NCBI GenBank assembly: GCA_028753945.1
Contig: JAPNXP010000001.1
Location: 12,328,501-12,392,500 of the forward strand
Reading direction: 5' to 3'
Source of the DNA: Hexactinellida sp. DTS-2022
Lineage: Eukaryota; Porifera; Hexactinellida
Length of the DNA stretch: 64,000 nucleotides
Under the pieces are notes generated by a model. The model did not search any database. It saw only the letters and a program-made list of their open reading frames with translations, and was not told the DNA's origin. Positions 43,040 to 54,148 of the stretch are shown piece after piece. The position numbers and the translations under genes were made by a program. The first letter of the stretch is position 1. Each line of letters starts with the position of its first letter.

Positions 43040-43833
43040 CAACCAATTGTGTGACATGGTATGTCACTCCAGATGAACTTATTCTTTCTCCCCTGTTAGT
43101 ATTGCAATCTATTTTATCTTTTCTGTGTGTATCTATCATACCAATTTGCCCCACATTATACTAGTTAGTAATTATTCTGTTTTCACTTATTTAGACGTTT
43201 GGGGAATTATTGAAAAAAGATTTAAGAGGAATTAATAAATTACGAGCCCTTCGGTCTCGATTTTATCAATAGACAATATTTATTTACATTAAAAGTTAAA
43301 AAATATGAATTCGTAATCTGCATGCTTATTAACCTTATCTAACATTAGGAATTAAGTCTCTAGGTTAATTTGAATTTTCATTAATTTGTTTACCTCTTTG
43401 TAAACAACAACAACAACAATGTTCACATGTAGACTATAAATTTGTAATCAGCATACTTGGTTACCTTTAATCCCGGTGCTTCCTTGATTACTATTTAATT
43501 TACTCTTATATGAACTTAATGTTGGTGTTCACTGATATAAATAGAAGGGTGGGGGCCACAGCTCAATATAACAATAATGTTATTGCTAATTATGTGCTGC
43601 ATAGTAGAATCTGATAAAGTCACTCTATACAACGTTCATTTGCACATAGGCTAGCTAGCGGCCAGCTAAAACTATTTAACTCCTATATTATTTCCCGTAA
43701 TATAATCAAACTGTGTAGAGACCTTTGAACGTTAAGTAACGTTTCCAAAGGATTTTCGTTCAAATTACAATTATTACATGACTGGATTAAACCCTGGATA
43801 CACTTGGCTTTTCTATTGAAAAGCTATTTTAAA

Positions 43834-43902
43834 TACACGCGAGGGCCACAGGCCTGAGTGTAAGTTGTAAGAACGCGCGTAGCGTGGACGAGCAGCTTGT
43901 TA
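43834..43902 (+). repeat. 68-bp three-stem repeat, copy 1
   Basis: Outer TACACGC / GCTTGTTA, hairpin GGGCCACAGGCCT, hairpin CGCGCGTAGCGTG. See copies at 49354, 55198 and 55708. Confidence 0.75.
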
Positions 43903-44463
43903 TAATTAAATGACGGATGAAGACACTATGCAGTCTGAGATGACTATCGAATAAATTATACCGAGAAAACGGAAATTTAATGAGGCAGCGGCCGCCTCAG
44001 CACTCAAGTTTAAAAAAATTGTTGGAGGAAAAAATAACCCAAGGAATATTGTCTCTTTCATTTTCATATAGTACAGTTGAAACTCAGTTTGAACTGTTTG
44101 AATGTAAAACCGGTTTCTATGAACTGCAATTCAAACGAGTTTTTTACTTTTCATTCTGTTTTAACCATTTAGGAGTGCACGTAAGTAGTAATTTACTGTT
44201 TATTTATTTATTTTTCCAAATTTTATTTCTAGACGAAAGGAAAAGATTGTCAATTATAAAGCTCATATCATACTTTTATTCATTAGTAAATTGATTTCAC
44301 ATTTATTTACTTATACGTATTTATATTTATTGGTTTTGTTTCCATTATTCTGTAACATCATCATCTATCAAATACATACAGTCAACTTTGTTATAACGAA
44401 GTGCTTGGGACCTGTAAATTCCTTTGTTATATCCGGATATTCGTTATAAGCGGATAATAATTA

Positions 44464-44580
44464 ATTTATAATTCGGCAAAGTCGAATTGGAATTCTGCAA
44501 ATTGGAATTCTACAAATTGGAATTCTGCAAATTGGAATTCTACAAATTGGAATTCTACAAAATGGCGGAATTCTACAAAT
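44464..44580. repeat. tandem AATTGGAATTCTACAA units
   Basis: About five 16-18-bp units with TTCTGCAA/TTCTACAA variants. The same word (GAATTGGAATTCTACAAA) occurs singly at about 56711 and inverted at about 56981, in the terminal repeat of the 56682-57032 element. Confidence 0.75.
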
Positions 44581-47298
44581 TAGACATTCTATGAGATACA
44601 AGTCAATGTATGTAACTAACTAGTAAGTTTGGGTGACATAAAGAAACTTAACGTCTAAATATTGGGCGTCTTTCACCACCAAACATGGTGCTACGTAGAC
44701 AGCCCCCGCTAATGAGACTTGTTACTATGTATCTAAGCTAAGGACAGCTGAGGTGAGGCTCTGGTTGAGTCCATTTCATCGGTCCCTCTTCCTTCCGGAA
44801 TTCTTTGGTAGAACCGTTTGAAGGTGTTGGCAATTGACCAGTCCGCTACGTTTAGGATTGTGTCTGTTGGCAGACTTGCTAAGGCAGCTTTTGATGTTGA
44901 GGCTGATCTCGTGGAGTGTGCCTTAAACACAGTAGTGTCAATGCCTGCTAGGTTGAGGGTGGTTTTTACCCATCGACCAACAGTAGAAGTTGTGACGGGT
45001 TTGTGGGGTTTTACACAGCTATTAGGAGGGCACTAGACGTATTGAGAGCCCTCAAGGTCTTTGTCTGTGCTATGTACGCATTTAGAGTATTCACAGTGCA
45101 AAGGCTTGGGTTCTCCTGGAACCTGTGAATGCATATAGGTTTCATGATCCTTTTGTTCCATGTTTTGGGTTTAGGAAGTGGAAAACTATTTTGTTTGATT
45201 GTGTCTCCATCAAGTTGGTGTCTAGGGCGGCCAGTTCTGAGCACCGTGAGGCAGTAGTTAGTGCGAGGAGGGTTACCGTTTTAAGTGATAGTTGTTTGAG
45301 GGACTCGCATGGCATATGCTCAAGGTACTGGAGTAATGAGTTGACGTCCCATGTGCTAGAGTAGCGTGGCTTTTTCGGGTCTATGTTGTTCATGCCATTG
45401 ATCAAACGTGAGATTAGAGCATTTTTGCCAATTTGGGAGCCCTCAGTTACTTCTAAGAGTGTTGATATGGCGGACCGGAATGTGGAGGTCCAGCAAGTAG
45501 ATTTCTGAGAGTAAAAAAACTCCGTGAGAAAACATAAGAGCTCATTAAGTTTTGGTTGAAGATAGTTTGCTTTATTCTTTCCGCACCATCATTCCCATTG
45601 GTTCCATGCGGATACGTAAAATTTAAGCGTGGCCTGGCTCCAGCTTTTGCAAATAATGTGACTGGAGCGTTCTGGTACACCCTTTCCGATTGGTGCGACA
45701 AGCAGTCCTAATTGTCCCTCACTGGCCATCCAGGCCATGGTGGCCAGCCCTCATAGACGCTACTCGCCAGAATCCCATGAGGCTAGCCCAAGTCCGCAGC
45801 CTGATAACAGACACCCTGGGGATCCCCCACCCTTTGATCATCGCCAAGCGAATGAATCTGCTGGCATGCGTCGTATTAGATCCGTCTTCTGCTTGGTAAG
45901 GACCCGGCCGATTAGTATGAATGGCGGGAATATGCAGGGGCAATCTAAGTTCCCCCAGTGGTGTACGAAGGACTTTATACCTATTGCTTCGGGGTCCGGT
46001 TTCCAACTCATGAACCTTTCTAATTTGGAGTTCAGGCGAGTTGCGAAAAGATCTATGCTGGGAGATAGTTTGGTGTGATTCAGGATCTGGGCGAAGACAG
46101 AGGGGCATAGGCTCCAGTCGCTCCAATCCTGGTTCGCTTGTCTGGACAATTTGTCTGCTAGGACGTTTTCTTTGCCCGCTAGGTGCTCTGCTGTGAGCAG
46201 AACTTTCTGCCCCAAGAGTGTTTGTGGAGTTGTATGGACAGTGAGGCTAGGTCCTCTGAGTGGGTACCGCTCAGCTTGTTCACAAAACGTATTGCAGCCC
46301 TGTTGTCCGTTTGTATCAATAGGTGAGAATTCGGTTTGGAAAACATTTTCACTCCGAACATAATTGCTTTGAGTTCTAATGAATTTATGTGGGGATTTTT
46401 CTCCTGTTGAGACCATAGGCCCGCAGCCTGAAGGTTCCCGAACACAACTCCCCAGCCTGAGAGGGAGGCGTCTGTCTGCATGAAGTTGGTGATCTCCATT
46501 TTGTGGATAGGCGTGGAGTTCCAGTTCTTCGCGCTGGATACCCACAAATTGAGATCTGACAAGGAGTTTTGGCTCAAGTCTGATTGTAGTCGTTCGACGC
46601 TCGTAGACATCGTATCAAATCGAATTGTAGGGAGCGGTAATATATCGGTGCTGGGTAGATGGTTGTCTTGTAGAATGTTAGACTGCCTATAAGTGCAGCT
46701 AGTTGGCGTGCTGTGCAGCTAGTTGGCGTGCTGTGCAGTTCCCCTTGCGGGTTAAGTAGCGACATCGTGAGTTGTTGTTTGTCAGTGAGACCTGCGGTAA
46801 GCTCATGGTCATTGTCTTCGAGTTGATCGTAATTCCTAGGAATTCGATAGTTTGACTCGGCGTTAGTATTGACTTCTCCTGATTTATGCGAAAACCCAGT
46901 TGGGTTAGCAGGGAACTATTTGGAGTTAGTTTTTTTATACACCAGTGCTAACAAATACTTCAAGGATCAAAAAGCCATTAACAGTTGTAATTACTATTGC
47001 ATTGGTGATTATTAACAAAATTCAGTCCTTTAAAAATGAATGACCAATACATTTTTACACTGTCACTGGCTTTCCTAATCGGATAAAGCAGAATCCTGTT
47101 CTTTCAATCAGATATTAATTAACTAATAATTGATAACTATTGAGGAAGAGAATAACTTACTCAACATAATTCCCCAAACAAATTACAGGAATCACAACCC
47201 AAACATGAATTTTAGGCACGCGCTATTATGTAATAGTGTGTAATTCACTAGCCACAGGTGAACTCAATTGTAATATTATAGCTTTTTGGGAAGGGAAA

Positions 47299-47398
47299 GG
47301 CCGCGAAGCGGCCGTTAATTGTATCGCGTAGTGCTTAACACGAACAAACAAAAGTCGCGAAGCGACTTTTGTGAGAGAGTGATCCGTCGCGAAGCGAC
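47299..47398. repeat. cluster of three GCGAAGC hairpins
   Basis: GGCCGCGAAGCGGCC (47299-47313), a stem AAAAGTC around GCGAAGC (47349-47371), and GTCGCGAAGCGAC (47386-47398). d(GCGAAGC) is a known extraordinarily stable DNA mini-hairpin; all three are extended by flanking complementary bases. Confidence 0.85.
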
Positions 47399-47420
47399 CG
47401 AGACCGAAGGGCTCGTATTA

Positions 47421-48540
47421 TTAAATCTCGATTGTTGTGTGTTTGTGTGTGTGTGTGTTTGTTTGTTTGTCCGGATTGTATTAAAGTGATGGGGGAATAG
47501 AACCCGCATTTATATATGAGATATAAACTAACTTTCAAATGTTATAATTGGTAAACAAAAGTTATAAGGGGTAAACAAGTATGCTGAACACGAATTTCGC
47601 GTTTATAAATTTCTCATATTAATATTTGTTGTTGTTGTTTACACAAAATAGGTAAACAAATTAATGAAAATTCAAAATCAACCTAGAAGTTAGCTTTCAA
47701 CGGATATTATAGGTAAACAAGTGTGCTGAACACGAATTTCGCGGTTAAAATTTTCTAATATGAATATTTGTTGTTGTTGTTTACACAAAATAGGTAAACA
47801 AATTAATGAAAATTCAAAATCAACCTAGAAGTTAGCTTTCAACGAGTATTATAGGTAAACAAGTGTGCTGAACACGAATTTCGCGTTTAAATTTTATAAT
47901 ATGAATATTTGTTGTTTTTTTTACACAAAATAGGTAAACAAATTAATGAAAATTCAAAATCAACCTAGAAATTAGCTTTCAACGGGTATTATAGGTAAAC
48001 AAGTATGCTGAACACGATTTTCGCGTTAAAAAATATATAATATGAATATTTGTTGTTGTTGTTTACACAAAATAGGTAAACAAATTAATGAAAATTCAAA
48101 ATCAACCTAGAAGTTAGCTTTCAACGAGTATTATAGGTAAACAAGTGTGCTGAACACGATTTTCGCGGTTAAAATTTTCTAATATGAATATTTGTTGTTG
48201 TTTACACAAAATAGGTAAACAAATTAATGAAAATTCAAAATCAACCTAGAAGTTAGCTTTCAACGGGTATTGTAGGTAAACAAGTATGCTGAACACGAAT
48301 TTCGCGTTTAAATTTTATAATATGAATTTTTGTTGTTGTTGTTGTTGTTTACTCAAAATAGCTAAACAATTTAATGAAAATTCAAAATCAACCTAGAAGT
48401 TAGCTTTCAATGGGAATTATAAGTAAACAAGTGTGCTGAACACGAATTTCGCATTTATAAAATTCTAATATGAGTATTTGTTGTTGTTGTTGTTGTTTAC
48501 ACAAATAGATAAACAAATTAATGAAAATTCAAAATCATAA
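47421..48540. repeat. seven tandem ~140-bp AT-rich units
   Basis: The word CAAATTAATGAAAATTCAAA recurs with spacings of 142, 140, 142, 138, 148 and 147 bp. Each unit also has GTATGCTGAACACGAATTTC and a TTGTTGTTGTTTACACAAA run whose TTG count varies. The leader (AATCTCGATTGTTG, TCCGGATTGTATTAAAGTGA) is shared with 56189-56690. Confidence 0.9.
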
Positions 48541-49048
48541 CGTCCCTTTCTACCATTTCCATGGTAGAAAGTGTGAGGAGTAAGGCCGCACAGCGGCTGT
48601 TAACTTGAGGTGCGTAGCACCGATCTGTCGCAAAGCGACCGAGACTGAAGGGCTCGTAGTATATATATTTGTTTGTATGTTACGAGTTGATTGAAGAAAC
48701 TGGACGGTTTCCAAATGTGATTTTTGGCATATAGGGGTAACTTTTGGCACCCGCCAACAAGTTGAGGTTTCCACTCAGAATTTCTCACACCTCGAAAAGT
48801 TATGACGTCATTGTCACATTTCGAGAACCATGAAAATTAACTTAATCGCCCATAATTCGCGCCCTCTGAGAGTAAAAAATCTTAAAATTTAATAGAACAT
48901 GTACATTAATGATGCGGACACGTTGGTCACACCAGATCACCAGTATGCTTACTCATTATCGCATGATGACGTAATCACTAAATTTCACATTGTTAAATTC
49001 TACTATTTTAGGCCTATTTACGCTTTTAATCAATATTAGGAGTATATA

Positions 49049-49085
49049 AACCACACACCAACCACAAAGCGGTTGGTGTGTGGTT
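49049..49085. repeat. perfect 15-bp-stem hairpin
   Basis: AACCACACACCAACC, 7-nt loop ACAAAGC, then the exact inverse. Stands alone within the insert. Confidence 0.85.
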
Positions 49086-49353
49086 GTGTTCTGCCGCGAA
49101 GCGACCCAGCAAGCGAAGCGCGCTAGTTTAGATATAAAACACATCTAAACCGAATAGAATTGATGAACTATAATCTAGATCGATTAAATTAATAATAAAA
49201 AGAAATGTAGACCATAGTACTGATTTTTTAAAGCAAATACGGATTTGTTAAACAAAACAAAAATCTAATATTGAGATTTTGTGCAAGGAGGCGGAATCGA
49301 GGGTAAATTTTTGACAAGGGGAGCTATCCGAAAATAGTTCATTCAATTTGAAA

Positions 49354-49421
49354 TACAAGCGAGGGCCGCAGGCCTGAGTGCAAGGTGTAAGAACGCGCGT
49401 AGCGCGGACGAGCAGCTTGTA
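49354..49421 (+). repeat. 68-bp three-stem repeat, copy 2
   Basis: TACAAGC / GCTTGTA outer stem, GGCCGCAGGCC hairpin, CGCGCGTAGCGCG hairpin. It forms the right edge of the insert at the point where retroelement sequence resumes (AAACTATGAGACGAATTCC). Confidence 0.85.
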
Positions 49422-49775
49422 TAAACTATGAGACGAATTCCCCATGAGCGTAAAACTGCGATGGTCGTTTGAGGGTCTTCGTGAAGACGAAGGGGGCTAT
49501 ACTTAAGCTATGCTTAAGCCAAATGACATGGTTTTGTATTGATAAATAGTGGCTTTCCATTCGAATTGTAGGTACTGCCTGAAGTTAGGATGAATAGCAA
49601 TCGTGAGGTAGGCGCCTTCAGGTCTACTTTGCTCATGTACGCGCCAGGAGTCACTACATACTGGACGCAGTGTAAGTCCTCCATCTTGAAGTGGCATGGC
49701 GGTAGATGCATGTTCAACTTTTAGGTTTGAAGGGTTTCGTAGGGTATTGTCGGGGGTTCCCTTGGTCGGCCCCAC

Positions 49776-50046
49776 CAGGGTATTTCTTAAGCACTGTTTT
49801 TTATTCCAGATAATTTTTTTTATTCCATAAAAATGTTTTTCTGGCATAAAAATTTCGAGAATGAATTTTATTCATTCTCTTACTACAGATGGATTCTACA
49901 TGCACTAGGGTTGTGATGCTGATTATCATATTTAATGAGTGATTTACTGTATCTGGATAATCATTCTCCGGAAATAATTTTTTTTATTCCGAAAATATTT
50001 TTTTTTATTCCGCCAAAATATTTTTTGTTCCTTAAGAAATACTCTG
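49776..50046. mobile_element. hAT-type MITE inserted in DIRS-like copy 1 (8-bp target duplication)
   Basis: Ends CAGGGTATTTCTTAAG and CTTAAGAAATACTCTG; GGCCCCAC is duplicated at 49768-49775 and 50047-50054. The intact empty site in copy 2 (GGCCCTAC near 60134) supports insertion. Body is AT-rich with TTTTTTATTCC strings. Confidence 0.9.
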
Positions 50047-50165
50047 GGCCCCACTGAAGCCCGATCGCCCAGTGGGGCCCCTCCGAAAAACTGGTTAGGT
50101 TCCCGTGGAGCAGGTCTTTATATATCTCTTTGAGGGTTTGGTCGCGAGCCTTCATAAAGCTTAGG

Positions 50166-50358
50166 CAAGGGCGCCCGCAGGCATACGCACTATACGCACG
50201 TGCGTATAGTAAATTTTATCTGTTAATTAATTTTAACACTCTTTTGTGCTAAGATTTTTTAAAATTAGTCATAAGACTCATGAGTTCGGAAATTGGATAC
50301 AGAAACTGCCTGAAAAAAATATTGTGCTACATCATTTTTTAACCTGCGGGCGCCCCTG
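50166..50358. mobile_element. hAT-type MITE inserted in DIRS-like copy 1 (8-bp target duplication)
   Basis: Ends CAAGGGCGCCCGCAGG and CCTGCGGGCGCCCCTG; AGCTTAGG is duplicated at 50158-50165 and 50359-50366. Copy 2 has the empty site (AAAGCTTAGGTCG near 60827). Confidence 0.93.
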
Positions 50359-51060
50359 AGCTTAGGTCTTTCCGTTGAAACAGATTGTCTAGTTTATGAA
50401 CCATCATTACAAGAACTTCCGACCTTTTGAACTGCTTAGCCATCTCAGAAGTGAGATTGGAGTTCAAGGTTTGTAAGAAGTACTTTGTGAAGTCTCGCAT
50501 ACAGTGTCGGGGGCTCCTGAGAAGAACTTGCCCCTAAGAGACCACTGGGGTCAAACAGATGGCTGCTAGGAAGCGTGCCACTACTATCTCCTGGCGTGAG
50601 GGAAAGATCCCCAGCTGCTTGGGTCATCTGTTGACTGGCAGAGGTTGTGGGTGATGTAAGCTGATTTTGTATGTCAGCGACTGACTGCTGCAGCTCTTGG
50701 AGTGCCTGTACTATCTGTATGGTAGTTTGCAGATTATCTGAGGCTCCTGCCTCTTGCACCAAAGTCGGGTCTGGCCCGAGGGTGCGGGGAGCCACAGAGT
50801 CAGCCTGAGCTGCTATCCCCAAGGAGGTCCTGTCAGGCATAGAGCCTGTTGGACAGGGGACTAGGTTAGCCGAGGTTACCGCTTCCCGTAGACCACGTGA
50901 GGGATCGTTACAGGAACGGCTCTGGTCTATTGGATCCCGATGTTTGGGGAGGAAGTACTCCTCGTTATCTGAGAGGTATCCGGACATAGTCGGTTCGACC
51001 TCTGAGCTGTAAGAATGGAGAGGGGATTCTGGATTGTAGTCGTTTGACATGTAGGAATTT

Positions 51061-51837
51061 AATCCAATTATGGCTTAGCCAATTAAATTCGAGGGTTGTC
51101 CCAGTATGGATTAGCAGCTAGCATCCAATTAGTATAAAAGGATTTTCTATCAATTGTTAGTGTGCATATAGAATGCCTAACCGAAGCTGTAATTTAATTG
51201 GTCGAGAGTAAGAAGTCTTTAATTCACTGCACATATTGAGGTTTAGTCATTACCTGCATGACTCCACCTGCATCATTTCAGTTTAGCTAATTCTATTGAA
51301 GTACAAATTAATTCTAGCGAAGTATAAATTGAAATATAAATTATATAATTGTTATCTTTTTCATGATTTCACTTTCTGAAATGGTTTAACACCTTCATAG
51401 TGATGATGGCATGCAGCTGTGCCGACAGTATTTTCCTTGGAGGCACTATCAATTACCCAACCGGTAGCCACCAATAGGGAGTACCACCAAAGGGAAATAC
51501 GTCGGCAAAGCTGCGATTTTGGATTTTTATTCATGTGCTTGTGAACAATAACGGATTGGAGACTGATCGTTTGTCCAATCTAGGATGAGTCCAGACCGAT
51601 ATACGGTAGAGACCGTTAAATCGCTAATTTGGACCGGTCCATACCGCACCGACCTGAAACCGCTCGGTCGGACCGGTCCAGACCGCTGCATCTCTGTGTC
51701 ACGTGCATACAAAATGTGTCCATAGTTATTAATCTAATCAGGTTATCGAACAATACGTAATCCGTTGGCTTAAAATGAGTATAAATATACTTCAATGATA
51801 TGAAAACAACAGTTAAAACACATCTACAATTTGAATA
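51061..51837. other. spacer between DIRS-like copy 1 and the seven-helix gene
   Basis: Contains at about 51560-51695 a partial element with ACCGGTCC words ending GACCGCTGCATCTCTG, resembling the CAGAGACGGAACCGG hAT terminus at 54149. Otherwise nothing recognised. Confidence 0.5.
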
Positions 51838-52968
51838 ATGATCGATTGGCAAGCAATTGTTTCTGCAGTTGTTGCAACAAGCTTGATTTTAACATTTTGT
51901 TTAAATCTAGGTTGGCTGATTAAGTGCATAATTACGTTACGTATTGTCTTCAAGAAATATCAAACTTGTAAACGAACTCCCAATCTTCATCCCATCCATA
52001 GAGACGTCCAATATCTCTCTCAACAGAGGAAGCTATACAATCTAGAGACACACCTTGTGAAGTATGCTCTCATTGTGCTTTGCATTAGTGTCGAACTGAT
52101 TAGTATTATTTCAGTTGCTATGTCAGTCATAATCTACTCTAAAAAAACATTTAATCTGGAGCAAAATGCGACAATTTCAAAAATTGAACAAGAATATCCC
52201 AACTGTAGTTTTAGTCATTCCCTTTCTCTGGCTTACTTCTTCCCTTATTATATAATTGCAGCTAATATGAACTTTCTTCTTGTCTTTCTTTTGTTTGTCT
52301 GTTTATCAATCCTGACTCGGTACCTAGCGGCTAGATACTTCTATCATCCTTTTAGAACAATCCTCATCAAGTATCTGGTCTGGCTAAGTGTGCAGTCTCT
52401 GATTGTATGTCTCTGCTCTACTAAATACACACTGGCATTCTCATTTATGCTATTCCCATTGCTATCGATAATCAATTGGTTAGTTCTGTTGAGGGACAAT
52501 CGGCTGCTCAGTAGAAATCTTAAATCCCATCTGAGAGAGATTAAGCTGTTTGGGAATAACAAGAGACTATACAGGGAACAGTTGTTGGCATTTAGGTTAT
52601 ATCGGATCTTTCAGAAGGTATTACTCTTGTCTCTCTTCTTTCTTTCACTTCTCGGCATCTTTAATAGAATATCCCAACTCTGTTATATTATTCTAGACTC
52701 GTACTGCATTCTCAATGTCGTTTACGGTTTCAATATTTCTATTGATTCTCCCTATCTCCATCCCTCTCATACTAAGGCTGTGTTATACCATTCTTGGATT
52801 ATTTTTGACATCATACTTGGTTGCCTCTACTCACTCTCAACTCTATTGCCATTGATATTAATAACATTATTTCCATTGATTCATGAATGTTTCAAGAGAT
52901 ACAAGTATCGTAATATTGTATACAGATACAATTATGATAATATCCAGCCTCTGCTGAGAAGACAGTAG
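51838..52968 (+). CDS. orphan seven-helix membrane protein
   Basis: Intronless, 376 residues. Seven hydrophobic segments lie at about residues 8-35, 74-102, 130-163, 174-195, 199-220, 262-283 and 320-350. Two N-glycosylation sequons (NAT at about 112, NCS at about 123) fall between segments 2 and 3, which places that loop outside and the N-terminus outside if the count is right, as in GPCRs. The loop between segments 5 and 6 and the loop after segment 1 are rich in Arg/Lys (YLSQQRKLYNLE; KSHLREIKLFGNNKRLYREQ), fitting cytosolic loops. I do not see DRY, NPxxY or any class-specific GPCR motif, so it is an unassigned family; lineage-specific receptors of this form are known in sponges in general terms. 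Codon use is AT-richer than in the other genes here. ATG 51838 directly begins the frame. Confidence 0.75.
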   Translation: MIDWQAIVSAVVATSLILTFCLNLGWLIKCIITLRIVFKKYQTCKRTPNLHPIHRDVQYLSQQRKLYNLETHLVKYALIVLCISVELISIISVAMSVIIYSKKTFNLEQNATISKIEQEYPNCSFSHSLSLAYFFPYYIIAANMNFLLVFLLFVCLSILTRYLAARYFYHPFRTILIKYLVWLSVQSLIVCLCSTKYTLAFSFMLFPLLSIINWLVLLRDNRLLSRNLKSHLREIKLFGNNKRLYREQLLAFRLYRIFQKVLLLSLFFLSLLGIFNRISQLCYIILDSYCILNVVYGFNISIDSPYLHPSHTKAVLYHSWIIFDIILGCLYSLSTLLPLILITLFPLIHECFKRYKYRNIVYRYNYDNIQPLLRRQ

Positions 52969-54148
52969 ATTATATTATACTATATTTGTTATTTTGTCAT
53001 TTGTGATTGATTTCATTTAAAAATGTATTGTGTTCCCTATTCCTCTATTAATTCAGTTATCCAATTAAATATATTAGTTGAGACAATCAAAACTACAGCT
53101 ATTTAGAATATCATATACAGTCGACACCGCTTAGTGGAGTCATCTCGGGATCAGGTTACTTTCACCTGATTAAGCTTGAAAAAGGCAGTGATTCCAATAC
53201 TGGGCCACTATAGTGACTATACTATAGTATAATCGGCACAGTAAAAATCTATTAACCGGTGTTTCTATTAAGCAGATGCGACTGTATTTCTAAATGCGTA
53301 CAGTTTATCGTACATAATGATAATACTATCCTGTAGTAAATCGAAATGTTCGCACTCGTTTTTGAGGAGCGAAACAGGGAGCGAGCTCCATAATTGAGGA
53401 GTGCTTAACTAAGTATTGTGCAACGATTTACTACAAAGTTGTGAAGTAATATGCAATAAAAAATTTAACGAGATGAATTACAGTAGGATGATGTCAAATT
53501 ATAATTTATTATGCTTTGACTTTAATCAGATTAAGTAATGTGGTTACTTTGGATACTTTTCAAGGGATTTCTTTCTAAAATACTTTTAGGATAGTGATTT
53601 TTATTATATAGTCATTACACTTTTTACATGAATCATTTTGCAATACATTTTACACTATATTGTTATTACCACATAGAAGTATCCCTCTGACTCTCTACCT
53701 TCAATATAGAAATATGTGAGATACCACATGTGTGCAAACTGGATGAGATACAGAGGAATCTATTATAGACATATTATATACCATGGTATTTAATAACCTG
53801 TAAGTCTTGAAAACCTATCTAAAGTATATTTAGTTATTACTTACTTTATTTCTTTATTATTTATGACGGTTAGAGATTTTATTAACCTGTTAGCCAGTTT
53901 GTTGAATATAAGCAGAGTTATTGGGAAATTAATGTATAAAATATTAAAAACAAATGAATTTTATCAGAATATGTTAGTCCTAATCCATTTCTCTTCAACT
54001 CTTAATAAATTTTCTTAGAGAACATTGATTTAAATTTACCTAAAGCACGAAATGTATCCGTACTTATGCGGTTATACTTTATACAGCTAAGTCTTATTCT
54101 GCAGTATTATGAAAATTTTATAAAGGATTTCTTGTATTGAGTAGGATG
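52969..54148. other. AT-rich spacer with one MITE
   Basis: Holds the element at 53118-53284. The remainder is AT-rich without recognisable genes; GAGGAGCGAAACAGGGAGCG near 53365 is the only GC-rich word. Confidence 0.5.
53118..53284. mobile_element. pogo-like MITE (CAGTCGACACCGCTTAGTGG)
   Basis: TA on both sides (53116-53117, 53285-53286); the right end TATTAAGCAGATGCGACTG is the diverged inverse. Confidence 0.75.

Larger units (their letters stand above)
43040..44580. other. intergenic region, NRF1 to the first DIRS-like element
   Basis: AT-rich, with the tail GAGCCCTTCGGTCTCG near 43245, the three-stem repeat at 43834-43902, a truncated CGTTATAACGAAGTGCTTGG element at about 44384-44462, and 16-17-bp tandem units AATTGGAATTCTACAA at about 44486-44575 directly before the retroelement. 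No gene is supported. Confidence 0.55.
46915..49425. mobile_element. 2.5-kb hairpin-rich insert inside DIRS-like copy 1
   Basis: Copy 2 is continuous across this point apart from about 60 bp missing in copy 1, so this block arrived later. It holds no coding sequence; it carries the tandem ~140-bp units (47421-48540), several GCGAAGC hairpins (47299-47313, 47349-47371, 47386-47398, near 49095 and 49111), a 15-bp-stem hairpin (49049-49085) and, at its very right edge, a 68-bp three-stem repeat (49354-49421). It may be a composite; a Helentron-like non-autonomous element is one possibility (AT-rich, minisatellite core, terminal hairpins), but I see no Rep/helicase or diagnostic ends. Confidence 0.6.
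44581..51060 (-). mobile_element. DIRS-like tyrosine-recombinase retroelement, fossil copy 1
   Basis: Read on the minus strand, the parts come in order: a gag-like Ser/Pro/Gln-rich region (about 50.4-51.05 kb), reverse transcriptase remnants (about 49.5-50 and 46.7-46.9 kb), an RNase H-like domain with the text QTDASLSGWGVVFG (about 46.1-46.6 kb), and a tyrosine recombinase-like region (about 44.7-45.7 kb; TASRCSELAAL text). It is a broken fossil, with several lesions besides three inserts: 46915-49425, 49776-50046 and 50166-50358. Copy 2 (56772-61578) is very similar by eye, roughly 95 percent, which suggests a fairly recent family expansion. Its terminal repeats are not visible here, so the ends are taken from where similarity with copy 2 begins and stops. 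Confidence 0.8.

Noticed and set aside
43834-43902. tRNA-like or hammerhead-like RNA gene
   Set aside because: The outer stem and hairpins look clover-like, but A and B box sequences and an anticodon arm are missing, and the CTGATGA...GAAA hammerhead core is absent.
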